Part shown: piece by piece, positions 18,351 to 27,339 of the stretch
Numbering within the stretch: the first letter of the stretch is position 1
Layout: each line of letters begins with the position of its first letter
Assembly: GCA_900471605.1 (NCBI GenBank)
Contig: UCEY01000004.1
Location: 1-64,000, forward strand
Length of the DNA: 64,000 bases
Origin: Hyphomicrobiales bacterium
GTDB lineage: Bacteria > Pseudomonadota > Alphaproteobacteria > Rhizobiales > Rhizobiaceae
Direction of reading: 5' to 3'
Notes under the pieces: model-generated
Seen by the model: the letters and a program-made list of their open reading frames with translations, nothing else
Database searches by the model: none
What the model was told of the DNA's origin: nothing
Translations under genes and position numbers: made by a program

Positions 18351-18904
18351 CTTTCCTCCTTGCGGCTTGGGCAATGTGTTGCAGTGAGATCGAAAGCGGC
18401 CCGGCCTCGCGACGATGATGCGGTCGAGAGAGATACCAAACCGTCGAAATCTGTTCGCAACTCCTGGCCAACCACCATGATCGCGCCATCATGGATTTGG
18501 TGTAAAAATCCCGGCGGACGGTTCCTGACACAACCGACAACATTTTCTCAGCGACAACATTTTCCCGGCCGCACATACGCTCAGCTTATCGTGAACAAGG
18601 CCCTATTACCCACCCTGCAGTCTGCAGTCGTGTAAACTCACATATATATTTTTCTACGTTGTCCGTTGCCACGTTCATTGATTTGCATCTGTAGTTTTGC
18701 CTCGCTGCCCGCACTGCTTTGGAATAAAAGATGAGAAAAGCCCTTGTTCGTCGCTTTTCAGCTGTCGAAGCGGTTGTCGCAAGTCGCCCGGCAAAGGCAA
18801 AGGACTGGCAGTCAAAACGAAGGAAGCAACATTCGCCGGCAAGAGGACCGCGCACACCATCGGTGAGGACGTTGCAGCCATATCATTCCCGGAGAACTTC
18901 TCGG
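18351..18904. other. Divergent intergenic region with short direct repeats
   Basis: This 554-bp stretch separates the LysR gene from the damaged glutathione S-transferase gene. It has two identical 13-bp repeats (CGACAACATTTTC at 18535-18547 and 18552-18564, 17 bp apart). It also has a 7-bp tandem repeat (CTGCAGT twice) near 18614-18628 and an AT-rich tract near 18636-18656. No gene is supported. The repeats could be regulator sites for the LysR promoter. Confidence 0.45.
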
Positions 18905-19616
18905 ATGATCACCCTTTACGGCCGCGGCAGCCCGAACGTCTTCAAGGTTCAGCTCATGCTGGCGGAACTGGACCTCCACCACAGGTTCGAGGCGATCGAA
19001 CTGTACGATGGATCCCTCGAGGCGGCGGAATTCCGCAGCCTCAACCCGAACGGCCGGCTGCCGGTGCTGGTCGACGATGGCGTGCCGATTTTCGAGTCCG
19101 GCGCGATCCTGATCCATCTCGCGGAAAAGACAGGGCGCTTTTTGCCCGCAGACCCGAAGAATCGCAGCCGGGTCGGTCATGCAATGGCTGATGTGGCAAA
19201 TGGCGGGTGTCGGGCCGATGTTCGGGCAGGCGCTGCATTTCCGCTTCATCGCCCCGCGCTTCGCCGGCACCGAGGGCACTGCTTACAGCGCTACGCGCTA
19301 CACGGCGGAAGCCGAACGACTTTACGATGTCGCCGAGACGCGGCTCTCGCAGGCCGAATGGCTGGGGGGTGCCGACTACAGCATTGCGGACATCGCTGCC
19401 TTTCCCTGGCTCGGCCGCTATGCGAAAACCCTCGGCATAGACCTTGCCAACCGACCCGCGGTCTCGGCCTGGATCGCTCGCATCCAGCAGCGGCCGGCCG
19501 TTGTCGCCGTCGACGAGACGGCAAAGGCCCTCTTCAAGGCTGATCTCGCAGCACAATCGTCCGCCGAGCAGGCCAAAGTCGAATCCTTCTTCGGCATCCG
19601 ACGTTCCGCTCAGTAG
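18905..19616 (+). pseudogene. Glutathione S-transferase with a single-base frameshift
   Basis: The first part, from ATG 18905, has a thioredoxin-like GST N-domain (ITLYGRGSPNVFKVQ, LNPNGRLPVLVDDG, ESGAILIHLAEKTG). The frame is broken between about 19170 and 19179, and the rest continues one base out of register as MQWLMWQMAGVGPMFGQ, reaching TAG at 19616. Removing one base restores a protein of about 236 residues of the YfcG/Ure2-like type. Both halves look well conserved, so the break is recent or a sequencing error. The 3' end overlaps the convergent SDR gene by 7 bp. Confidence 0.8.
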
Positions 19617-20374
19617 CGACCGCCGTCGATGGTGATGACCTGGGCATTGACCATGGCGGGGCCGGCACACAGGAACAGAATGACCTCGGCGACCTCTTCC
19701 GGCTGGAGGATGCGCGGCATCATCGACATGCGGACAGAGCCTTCCTTGCGAGCGGCGGAAAACCCAGCCGTCCAGGGCGTATCGACGAGACCGGGCGCGA
19801 CCGCGTTGACCCGTACGTCAGGTGCAAGGATGGCTGCCAGGTTGCGCGTCAGGATATTGAGGCCTGCCTTTGAGGAGCTGTAGCTGAGCGAACCGCCACC
19901 GCTGGCACCGGAGGTCGAACTGGTGGAAACGATAGCGCCCTTCGACGCCTTCAACGCCGCCGCCGCCGCGCGCGCGCAGTAGAACGGCCCATAGAGATTG
20001 GTCGTGATCACCTTCTGCCAGAAAGCCTCGGTGTAGAAGTCGAGATCGTTGTAATCGACCTCCTTTCCGGCCGTTGCCGGCGTGCCGGCATTGTTGACGA
20101 GATAGTCGAGGCCGCCTAGCCGTTCGACAGCCTGGTTGACCATGCACGCCGCATCGCTCTCGCTGGAGACGTCGCCGGGCACGACGTGGATCCGGCCGCC
20201 GAGACCGGCCTGCTCGAACTCGCCGATGGCGGTCTCAGCATGGGCGTCGTTCGGAAGGCCGCTCGCGACCACCTGTGCGCCGAGGCGTGCGAACAGCAGG
20301 GCGGTCGCCTTGCCGATGCCGGACGTCGCCCCGGTTATCAGAACCTTCTTGTCGGTGAGATCGGCAGTGATCAT
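19610..20374 (-). CDS. Short-chain dehydrogenase/reductase
   Basis: This 254-residue SDR has the cofactor motif TGATSGIG near residue 13, the NNAG motif, and the catalytic pair in SYSSSKAG. A conserved C-terminal segment (VITIDGGRY) closes the protein. Start ATG 20374 was chosen over a far upstream ATG because the cofactor motif then lies at the usual distance. It is divergent from the flavin monooxygenase gene and convergent with the damaged GST. The NAD or NADP preference and the substrate are not evident. Confidence 0.85.
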   Translation of the reverse strand: MITADLTDKKVLITGATSGIGKATALLFARLGAQVVASGLPNDAHAETAIGEFEQAGLGGRIHVVPGDVSSESDAACMVNQAVERLGGLDYLVNNAGTPATAGKEVDYNDLDFYTEAFWQKVITTNLYGPFYCARAAAAALKASKGAIVSTSSTSGASGGGSLSYSSSKAGLNILTRNLAAILAPDVRVNAVAPGLVDTPWTAGFSAARKEGSVRMSMMPRILQPEEVAEVILFLCAGPAMVNAQVITIDGGRY

Positions 20375-20688
20375 GGTCTTGCAGTCCTTCAGCGATGTTA
20401 GAAAACGGGACACCGGCGTCACAGGCCCGAAAGGCAAACCGACGGATTGCCGGTAGGCGCGAAAATAGGCAAGCAGCCGCGCCGGTGCACCCTATGCGCG
20501 ACGAATTCGTATCCGCGAATGGCCCCGTCAGTCAGCGGCATCGCATTCGCATTTCCGAATTGCCCTCGCGGCGGTTGCGGCGATCCCGGCGGGAGAGGAT
20601 GCTCGTTCAGCGCCGCGAGCTGTCGACTGATGGACGCGTGGCCAGTCGAGACACGGTACCGCGAGGGACCACCGCAGGAGGAGTTTCC
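20375..20688. other. Divergent intergenic region before the monooxygenase operon
   Basis: This 314-bp stretch lies between two genes that point away from each other and must hold both promoters. A reading frame continuous with the downstream gene runs back to 20395, but it has no ribosome site and its sequence is not protein-like. No clear -35/-10 pair or long palindrome was found. Confidence 0.4.
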
Positions 20689-21885
20689 ATGAAGAGCTGG
20701 CATTTCAGCGAACAAGCCTACACCCCCTATACCGATTTCGAAGGGCCGATCCGTCTGACGGTCCCGAGCGAGATCGTCGATCCGAAGATGGTCCTTCAGA
20801 TCAAGGACTGGCGGCTCGAGGAATGGTGTCAGTCCGATGAACTCGGCCTCAACATCATGATCAACGAGCACCATGCGACGACCAACACGCTGTCGACCAG
20901 CGTGCTGCAGGATCTTGCCGTCGTTGCCCGCGCCACCAAGAAAGCGCGGCTGCTCTCGCTCGGCGTCCTCGTTACGAACCGCATGGACCCGCTCCGCGTC
21001 GCCGAGGAAGCGGCGATGATCGACATTCTTTCGCGCGGCCGGCTCGAACTAGGACTGGTGCGTGGCGCCAACTGGGAACCTTTCTCCTCCAACATCAATC
21101 CGGTGCGTGCCCGCGAACGCTACGAGGAATTCTTCAACCTCGTCGTCAAAACCCTCTCGACGACGGACGGCCCCTTCCCCTGGGAAGGCGAATTCTTCCA
21201 GTACCGCTCAGTCAATTGCATCCCGCGGCCATGGCAGCGCAAGGTTCCGATGTGGATTCCCGGTCACTCGACCGATTCGGCCCGCTGGGCGGCACGCAAC
21301 GACATCACTTTCGCGACCTTCCTCTGCGGCTATCTGGCGAAGATCCTGTTCGACGCCTATCGCGACGAATACCGCAAGGTGCACGCCCGCGAGGCGCCGG
21401 ACGAAAAGCTTGCCTACCTCTCGTGCCTTACCGTTGCCGGTTCGGAGCAGGAGGCGGAGAACCGGGCGCAGATCATGCGGCCTTATCTGGCGAGCATCGG
21501 CCGCATCCAGCAATGGGCCTCGAATCCGCCCGGTTACCAGTCGCCGGCTTTCTATGCCAAGGCTTTGAAGAAGAGCCGGCGCGGCAACATCGCCGGCCCG
21601 CTCATCCCGACGAAGGACGGCGGCGGCATCGACATCGCGACCTGCTCGCTGGAGGACCTCCGCAACACCGGCATGCTCATCTGGGGGACACCGGACACGG
21701 TGCTCGAGAAACTGAAGGAGTTCCGCGAGGGCGTTGGCGGCTTCGGCCACCTGCTCTTCATGCCGGATTGCCACAGGATTACCCACGACGAGATCATGGA
21801 CAGCGTCAAGCTCTACGCCAACGAGGTCGTGCCGCGGTTCGAGGACTTCCAGCCGGTCGAACGGCGTCAGAAGATATCGGCCTGA
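20689..21885 (+). CDS. LLM-class flavin-dependent monooxygenase
   Basis: This 398-residue luciferase-like protein would use reduced flavin and oxygen to oxidise an organic substrate. ATG 20689 has AGGAGGAG 6 nt upstream. The segment INEHHATT holds the family's conserved His-His pair, and RGRLELGLVRGA is the typical central strand that contacts flavin phosphate. It leads a plus-strand set with an alpha/beta hydrolase, an SDR and an esterase, which would suit cleavage of a cyclic or ester-forming substrate. The substrate is unknown. Confidence 0.88.
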   Translation: MKSWHFSEQAYTPYTDFEGPIRLTVPSEIVDPKMVLQIKDWRLEEWCQSDELGLNIMINEHHATTNTLSTSVLQDLAVVARATKKARLLSLGVLVTNRMDPLRVAEEAAMIDILSRGRLELGLVRGANWEPFSSNINPVRARERYEEFFNLVVKTLSTTDGPFPWEGEFFQYRSVNCIPRPWQRKVPMWIPGHSTDSARWAARNDITFATFLCGYLAKILFDAYRDEYRKVHAREAPDEKLAYLSCLTVAGSEQEAENRAQIMRPYLASIGRIQQWASNPPGYQSPAFYAKALKKSRRGNIAGPLIPTKDGGGIDIATCSLEDLRNTGMLIWGTPDTVLEKLKEFREGVGGFGHLLFMPDCHRITHDEIMDSVKLYANEVVPRFEDFQPVERRQKISA

Positions 21886-21946
21886 GCCGCTCGCCCGCAT
21901 TCCACTGCGCGCTACGGAGTTTCCCAAGAGGGAAGGATCTTGAAAT

Positions 21947-22753
21947 ATGGGTTACATGTATTCCAAGGCCGAGAAATCGGTGAAAATCAACGATATCGAT
22001 CTTGAGCTGATTGACGTCGGATCGGGGCCGGCGCTTCTCTACCTCCACCCGGTCGACGGGGTGAGCGCGAAATTGCCGTTCATCGAGAAGCTGTCCGGGC
22101 AATTCCGCGTGCTGGCGCCCTCGCATCCGGGTTTCGGTACCTCCACCCTGCCCACCGGCGTGATCACGCCTGACGATCTGGCCTATATCTACCTCGATCT
22201 CCTCGACCGGCTCGATCTTGAGGATGTGACCCTGGTCGGTTCCTCCTTCGGCGGCTGGGTCGCCGCCGAAATCGCCACCAAAAGCACCAAGCGGCTGGCG
22301 CGGCTCGTGCTGGCGGACACTACCGGCGTCAAGTTTGGCAGCCATCTGCAGCAGGACGTCACCGATTACTTCCAGGTCGCGATCGAGGGTCTGCCGGCAC
22401 TTCTGTTCCACGACCAGAAGATCGGCCTGGAGGCGTTCAACGGCCTCGATTTTTCAAGCCTGCCGGACGACGAGGTGCTCGCATTCGCGCGCAACCGCGA
22501 CAGCTTCTGCCTGTTCTCCTACAACCCCAACGGCTTCAACCCGGCGCTGAAACGCCGCCTGCACCGGATCGACATCCCGACGCTGGTTCTTTGGGGCGAG
22601 GAAGACAAAATCGTACCGGTGTCCTACGGAAAGCAGTTCGCGGAGAGCATACCCGGCGCAATTTTCAACACCATCCCCGCATGCGGCCACTATTCGCATA
22701 TCGAAAAGCCGGATGAGTTTACCTCAGCCATCATCGGCTTCGCCAATACATAA
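21947..22753 (+). CDS. Alpha/beta hydrolase
   Basis: The 268-residue protein has an alpha/beta hydrolase fold. The nucleophile elbow GSSFGG holds the serine, GEEDK the aspartate and CGHYSHIE the histidine. The oxyanion segment is YLHPVDG instead of the common HGxG. Such enzymes often cleave C-C or ester bonds after a ring-opening monooxygenase. It is 61 bp downstream of the flavin monooxygenase, and a long perfect hairpin follows its stop codon. Substrate unknown. Confidence 0.87.
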   Translation: MGYMYSKAEKSVKINDIDLELIDVGSGPALLYLHPVDGVSAKLPFIEKLSGQFRVLAPSHPGFGTSTLPTGVITPDDLAYIYLDLLDRLDLEDVTLVGSSFGGWVAAEIATKSTKRLARLVLADTTGVKFGSHLQQDVTDYFQVAIEGLPALLFHDQKIGLEAFNGLDFSSLPDDEVLAFARNRDSFCLFSYNPNGFNPALKRRLHRIDIPTLVLWGEEDKIVPVSYGKQFAESIPGAIFNTIPACGHYSHIEKPDEFTSAIIGFANT

Positions 22754-22754
22754 G

Positions 22755-22790
22755 GGCAGGATCTCCGGCCCCTTGGCCGGAGATCCTGCC
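22755..22790 (+). repeat. Perfect 16-bp hairpin after a hydrolase gene
   Basis: Arms at 22755-22770 and 22775-22790 are perfectly complementary and enclose a CCTT loop. The hairpin begins 1 bp after the TAA stop codon and is not followed by a T-run, so it is not a standard terminator. It could stabilise the upstream message, act as a weak terminator, or be a REP-like palindromic unit. Confidence 0.85.
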
Positions 22791-22864
22791 GCAACGCGCG
22801 GCATGAGTCTGAGCGGGTGCCGGGATTTCGTCCCGCGAAACTTCAACAAACCAGGAGAATGCGA

Positions 22865-23611
22865 ATGGGCCAGCTCGAAGGCAAGGTCGTTCTTATTACA
22901 GGGGGCGGCAACGGGATCGGCCGCGCGGCGGTGGAACTCTTCGCCAGCGAGGGCGCCAAGGTTGTCGTCGGCGAAGTGCAGGAAGAGGCCGGCGCCGCCG
23001 CAGCGAAAGCAGTCGTGGACGCGGGGGGCAAGGCGATCTTCGTACGAACCGATGTCACCGTTCCCGAAAATGCGGAGGCGGCGGTCGCGGCAGCGATTTC
23101 GAATTTCGGCAAGCTGGATGTGCTCTACAACAATGCCGGCCGCTCGTTCGAAAACGACGCCACCGTAGACGGAGACATCGACGTCTTCTGGAAGACGATC
23201 CAGCTCAATCTTTTCGGCACCTGGCTGATGAGCCGTTTCGCCATTCCTCGCCTCATCGAAAACGGCGGCGGCGCCATCGTCAATACCGCCTCGATCGCCG
23301 GCCTGGTAGGACTGCGCAAGATCGACGCCTATTCCGCATCGAAGGGCGGCATCATCGCTCTCACCCGGTCGCTGGCATTGCAATATGCGGAGCACAGGAT
23401 TCGTGTGAATGCCGTCGCCCCGACCAAGACGCTCACGCCGCGGGCCGCAAAGCTCGACGATGAGAGGCCCACCGGCGGCGGCGACCGAAACCATCTCGGC
23501 CACGCCATGCCGATCGACATTGCCCGCGGCGCCCTGTTCCTCGCATCGGAAAACGCTTCGCGCATCACCGGCCACACGCTGCCGGTGGACAGCGGTTTCA
23601 CATCGACTTGA
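22865..23611 (+). CDS. Short-chain dehydrogenase/reductase
   Basis: This 248-residue SDR has TGGGNGIG near residue 12, NNAG near residue 90 and the catalytic YSASK motif. ATG 22865 was preferred to the ATG at 22859 because AGGAG lies 7 nt upstream of the former and only 1 nt from the latter. It stands third in the monooxygenase gene set, after the strong hairpin. It may oxidise an alcohol released by the hydrolase; this is an inference from position. Confidence 0.88.
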   Translation: MGQLEGKVVLITGGGNGIGRAAVELFASEGAKVVVGEVQEEAGAAAAKAVVDAGGKAIFVRTDVTVPENAEAAVAAAISNFGKLDVLYNNAGRSFENDATVDGDIDVFWKTIQLNLFGTWLMSRFAIPRLIENGGGAIVNTASIAGLVGLRKIDAYSASKGGIIALTRSLALQYAEHRIRVNAVAPTKTLTPRAAKLDDERPTGGGDRNHLGHAMPIDIARGALFLASENASRITGHTLPVDSGFTST

Positions 23612-23698
23612 AGCCGGTGACGACGCGTCGGGTCGAGAGGTCGGGTTGCCGAATCAGTATCGCTGACGGCCCGGCATTTTCTTGCAGGTGATTTGTGG

Positions 23699-23775
23699 CC
23701 CGCCGGAAACCGGCGGGGTGGAGCAGCCGACTTCGCGCCCGCGCTGAAATCTCGACGGCAACAGCTGTCGAGATT
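23699..23775. repeat. Two perfect inverted repeats before an esterase gene
   Basis: CCCGCCGG-AAA-CCGGCGGG lies at 23699-23717 and AATCTCGAC-N10-GTCGAGATT at 23748-23775. They lie in a 278-bp gap between the SDR and the GTG start of the esterase gene. Neither is followed by a T-run. They may form leader hairpins or mark an operator. Confidence 0.55.
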
Positions 23776-23889
23776 CATTTGCTCGGACCGAGTCGGTTGA
23801 TCGGCGTCGAACATGAGGGCTGTCGGATCGTCCTTCGATTCGCTCTTGATCTCGGTCTTTTTCAAGGACGCAATGAAGGAGAAGGGCAA

Positions 23890-24795
23890 GTGAGCAAAGA
23901 GCAACTCGAAGCGATCCGGACGGCGATCCTGAAGGCCGCGCCGACGCTGACGGACGATATCGCCTCGAGCCGGCAGGGTTTTGACAGGGCATCGGCCGCG
24001 ATGGAACCAGCCGCCGATATCACGCTCTCACCGGCGGTGATCGGCTCTATGGACGGGCTCTGGGTGGACGCGCCGGTCTCGCAGGGCAAACGTGTCCTAC
24101 TCTATCTGCACGGCGGCGCCTACGTGCTTGGCAATGCGCACGGCTACCGGGCCATGGCCGGCGAACTCGCCCGGTCGAGCCGTGCCCGCGTGCTGGCGAT
24201 CAATTATCGTCTGGCGCCGGAAAACCCCTTCCCTGCAGCCGTGGAGGACGGCGTCGCGGCCTATCGCCACCTGCTCGATAGCGGTTTTCCTCCCGGATGT
24301 ATCGCCATTGCGGGCGACTCGGCCGGCGGCGGGCTTGCTCTAGGCGTTCTCCTGGCGATCCGTGACGCCGGGCTGCCGATGCCGGTCTGCGGCGCGGTGA
24401 TCTCGCCCTGGGCGGACCTTACCTGCTCCTCGCCCAGCATGGAGTCGCGCGCGGCCACGGATTTCATCCTGACGGCATCCAGGCTGCGCAGCCGCGCCGC
24501 AGCCTATCTCGGCGGCGGTTCTGCGGAGCACCCGCATGTCTCGCCGACTTTCGCCGATTTCACTGGTTTGCCGCCGCTGCTCATCCAGGTGGGGGAGGCG
24601 GAAATCCTGCTGGACGAAGCCATTGCGGTAGCGGATCGGGCTGCCCATTCCGGGGTGCGGGTGACGCTGGAAGTCTGGCCCGGCATGCCCCATGTCTGGC
24701 ATCGTTTCCTTGCCGTCCTCGATGAGGCTCGCGAGGGGCTTGAGGGCATCGGCGCCTTTATCAACGCGCGGTTCGCTTCCGGCTCCAGGGACTGA
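23890..24795 (+). CDS. HSL-family alpha/beta hydrolase (esterase)
   Basis: This 301-residue protein belongs to the hormone-sensitive-lipase (family IV) esterases. The oxyanion motif appears as HGGAY rather than HGGG, the nucleophile motif is GDSAGG, and the histidine lies in MPHVWHRF near the C-terminus. GTG 23890 was chosen as start because AAGGAG lies about 8 nt upstream; the frame further upstream is not protein-like. It ends just before the convergent IclR gene. The substrate is probably a short-chain ester, by family analogy. Confidence 0.85.
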   Translation: MSKEQLEAIRTAILKAAPTLTDDIASSRQGFDRASAAMEPAADITLSPAVIGSMDGLWVDAPVSQGKRVLLYLHGGAYVLGNAHGYRAMAGELARSSRARVLAINYRLAPENPFPAAVEDGVAAYRHLLDSGFPPGCIAIAGDSAGGGLALGVLLAIRDAGLPMPVCGAVISPWADLTCSSPSMESRAATDFILTASRLRSRAAAYLGGGSAEHPHVSPTFADFTGLPPLLIQVGEAEILLDEAIAVADRAAHSGVRVTLEVWPGMPHVWHRFLAVLDEAREGLEGIGAFINARFASGSRD

Positions 24796-24834
24796 AGCTA
24801 CCGTCGGCTTGGGAACGGCAACGCGCCGGATGTC

Positions 24835-25737
24835 TCAAACCGAGCGAGTTGCGAAACGGGCAATGACTTCCGCCAGTTTCCGGCCGAGGTCGGTCTCGTT
24901 CGGCATCAGGCGGTCCGTGTCGCCGCCGATGCCGATCGCCAGCGCGTCGCTGAGCGAGGCGTTCAACAGCGGCGCCGCGATGGACGTCAGTTCCGGCACC
25001 ATGCGGACGACCGCAAAGCCCTGCCGACGGAAACTCCTGATCAGCGAAAGGTAGCGGACGCATCCCGGATCTGCCGAGGTCAGCGACTTGCGACGGCTGA
25101 CCTTGCGCATAAGATCTACGATACATTCCTTTGATTGGCTCATGAGATAGCCGCAGCCGGCCGCGGAGTCGAGGATGGGCACGATGCTTCCTTCCGTCGC
25201 AAACACCGGGCCTGTCGATTCGGCGTATTCCACGGCGACCATCTGCATGTGTAGCCCGTTGCGCACCGAGACCGCCGCGGTTTCCCCGGTCTCGTCCTTC
25301 AGCGCGCCGAGCAGGTCGATCACGCGGGTTTCCCCAAAATAGAACGGGGCCACGAAATTCGCTATCCGCACGATGCGCAGCGACGGGAAGAACGTCCGCG
25401 TCGCGGAATTCGCCGTGAGAAAGCCGGTATCGACAAGCGTGTGAAGCAATTCGTGCGCACTCGATCGTGGTATGCCGAGCGCATCGCCGATCTCGTACGC
25501 CTTCGCGGGACGCCGTACGGTGTAGAAATATTCCAGTATCCGAAGAGCGCGATCTCCGGATTTGACCTGCGGCCGCGACGGGTTCGGAAGGCAAATCGGA
25601 TAGCTTTCTTTGGGCACATCCGGCTCGGCTTCCGCGCCGCGAAGATTGATCGGCGGATAACCGATCAGGCTTTTTCCAGGGGATACCAAATCATTCGATT
25701 GCAACATCGTCGACTTCGCGCCCATGGCATCGACCAT
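24835..25737 (-). CDS. IclR-family regulator
   Basis: A 300-residue IclR-type regulator. After an unusually long N-terminal extension of about 60 residues come the winged helix (RALRILEYF, IPRSSAHELLHTLVDTGFL) and the ligand-binding domain (SAAGCGYLMS). ATG 25737 has GGAGGAG 7 nt upstream, and this supports the long N-terminus. It points away from the thiolase gene across a 366-bp gap and is likely to control thiolase and the following binding protein. Ligand unknown. Confidence 0.87.
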   Translation of the reverse strand: MVDAMGAKSTMLQSNDLVSPGKSLIGYPPINLRGAEAEPDVPKESYPICLPNPSRPQVKSGDRALRILEYFYTVRRPAKAYEIGDALGIPRSSAHELLHTLVDTGFLTANSATRTFFPSLRIVRIANFVAPFYFGETRVIDLLGALKDETGETAAVSVRNGLHMQMVAVEYAESTGPVFATEGSIVPILDSAAGCGYLMSQSKECIVDLMRKVSRRKSLTSADPGCVRYLSLIRSFRRQGFAVVRMVPELTSIAAPLLNASLSDALAIGIGGDTDRLMPNETDLGRKLAEVIARFATRSV

Positions 25738-26103
25738 GCGCACGCTCCTCCAAATCGCTACGATCACATTACAGACGCATCCACGCGGGACGCGCTCTCC
25801 TCAAGGAGGAGCGGATCAAACTTTGTCGCTCGTGTAAAGCCTCGTCACGCGCGCAGCCCTTGATAGGCCCATCCGAAGGGAGCAATTCGCCTATATGAAT
25901 TTCGATCGCTTGTCAGACGATGGCATGCAATTGTGCTGGTTTGATCTGGCTTTCCGCGCAAAAAACACGTTTACGTTTTCTCGATACGGGAGATGTCGGC
26001 CACACACGTCCGACGGATAAAACAGCCTCGCGAAACAACCCGTCGGGCGTGCAGGCTATCAGGCCGCAGCTGGCGGACTCCGAACAGGATAAAGAGGGCA
26101 CCC
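25738..26103. other. Divergent iclR/thiolase regulatory region
   Basis: This 366-bp region has no supported gene. It contains AT-rich stretches and a GCATGCAATTG-like element near 25923. There is a small hairpin (CTCCT-CA-AGGAG) near 25798. The promoters of both flanking genes must lie here, but no confident -35/-10 pair was found. Confidence 0.45.
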
Positions 26104-27303
26104 ATGCGTCGCGCAGCAATTATCTCCCCCAAACGTACACCCGTCGGCGGCTTCGGCGGTTCCCTGAAGTCCGTCAGTGTAGAGGCCATGGGGGCAGCCG
26201 TTGCCAAGGCCGTGGTCGCAGAAGCGGGCATTGATCCAGGATTGATCGACGACGTCGTTTTCGCCCAGTCCTACGTGAACGGCGAAACACCCTGCGCCGG
26301 CCGCTGGATTGCGCTTGAGGCCGGCTTTCCGATAGAGGTTCCCGGCATGCAGCTCGACCGGCGCTGCGGCGGTGGCCTACAGGCCGTCATCACGGCGGCC
26401 ATGATGGTGCAGACCGGCGCGGCGGACGTCGTGCTTGCCGGTGGCGTCGAATCGATGAGCAATGTCGAGTATTATTCGACTTCGATGCGCTGGGGCGCAC
26501 GATCCGGCACCCAGCCCTTCCACGACCGGCTGGACCGCGGCCGCGAGCGCTCGCAGCCGGTGGATCGTTTCGGCAAGATATCGGGCATGATCGAGACCGC
26601 GGAGAACCTTGCAAGGGAATTCTCGATCACGCGCGAGGAGGCGGATGCCTATGCCGCCCGCAGCCAGCAGCGCGCCGCAGCCGCCTGGGAGAACGGCACG
26701 TTCTCGCGCGAGATCGTCCCGATCAGCGTTCCGCAGAAGAAGGGCGAGGCGATCGTCGTCGATCGCGACGAGGGCGTGCGGCCGGGCACGACCGTCGAGA
26801 CGCTTGCCAAGCTGAAGCCGATCATGAAGGACGGGACGGTGACGGCTGGCAACGCCGCGCAGCAGAATGACGCGGCCGCCGCCTGCCTCGTCGTCGCCGA
26901 GGACAAGCTGAAAGAATTCGGCCTCGAGCCGCTCGCCTATCTCTCCGGCTGGGCCGCTGCCGGCTGCCATCCGGCCACCATGGGCATCGGCCCTGTCCCA
27001 GCAGTGCAAAAGCTTTTCAAGAAGACCGGCCTCAGCTTTGACAAGATGGATCTCGTCGAGGTCAACGAAGCCTTCGCCTGCCAGGTCCTGTCCGTGCTCA
27101 AGGGCTGGGGTTGGAACGATCCGGACCGGCTGAACGTCCACGGGTCCGGCATTTCGCTCGGCCATCCGGTCGGTGCGACAGGCGTCCGCATCCTCTCAAC
27201 TCTGCTCTACGAACTTGAGCGTCGCAACGGCCGTTACGGCTTGGAAACAATGTGCATCGGCGGGGGCCAAGGCGTGGCGGCGGTGTTCGAACGGCCGGTC
27301 TGA
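26104..27303 (+). CDS. Acetyl-CoA acetyltransferase (thiolase)
   Basis: Thiolases cleave 3-oxoacyl-CoA with CoA, or condense two acyl-CoAs. The 399-residue protein has the nucleophile Cys88 in DRRCGGGLQ, the VNEAFA motif with the catalytic-site asparagine, the HPVGATG histidine segment and the second cysteine, Cys384, in CIGGGQG. All catalytic positions are present. ATG 26104 has an AGAGG site about 7 nt upstream. It is followed after 36 bp by a Bug-type binding protein and is divergent from an IclR gene. Confidence 0.93.
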   Translation: MRRAAIISPKRTPVGGFGGSLKSVSVEAMGAAVAKAVVAEAGIDPGLIDDVVFAQSYVNGETPCAGRWIALEAGFPIEVPGMQLDRRCGGGLQAVITAAMMVQTGAADVVLAGGVESMSNVEYYSTSMRWGARSGTQPFHDRLDRGRERSQPVDRFGKISGMIETAENLAREFSITREEADAYAARSQQRAAAAWENGTFSREIVPISVPQKKGEAIVVDRDEGVRPGTTVETLAKLKPIMKDGTVTAGNAAQQNDAAAACLVVAEDKLKEFGLEPLAYLSGWAAAGCHPATMGIGPVPAVQKLFKKTGLSFDKMDLVEVNEAFACQVLSVLKGWGWNDPDRLNVHGSGISLGHPVGATGVRILSTLLYELERRNGRYGLETMCIGGGQGVAAVFERPV

Positions 27304-27339
27304 TCGACGCAGCCGCCCGCTTTTTCGATGAGGAATGAG

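Noticed and set aside
23699-23717. Rho-independent terminator after the SDR gene
   Set aside because: The stem is perfect but only 8 bp with a 3-nt loop, and no T-run follows on either strand, so it is listed only as an inverted repeat.
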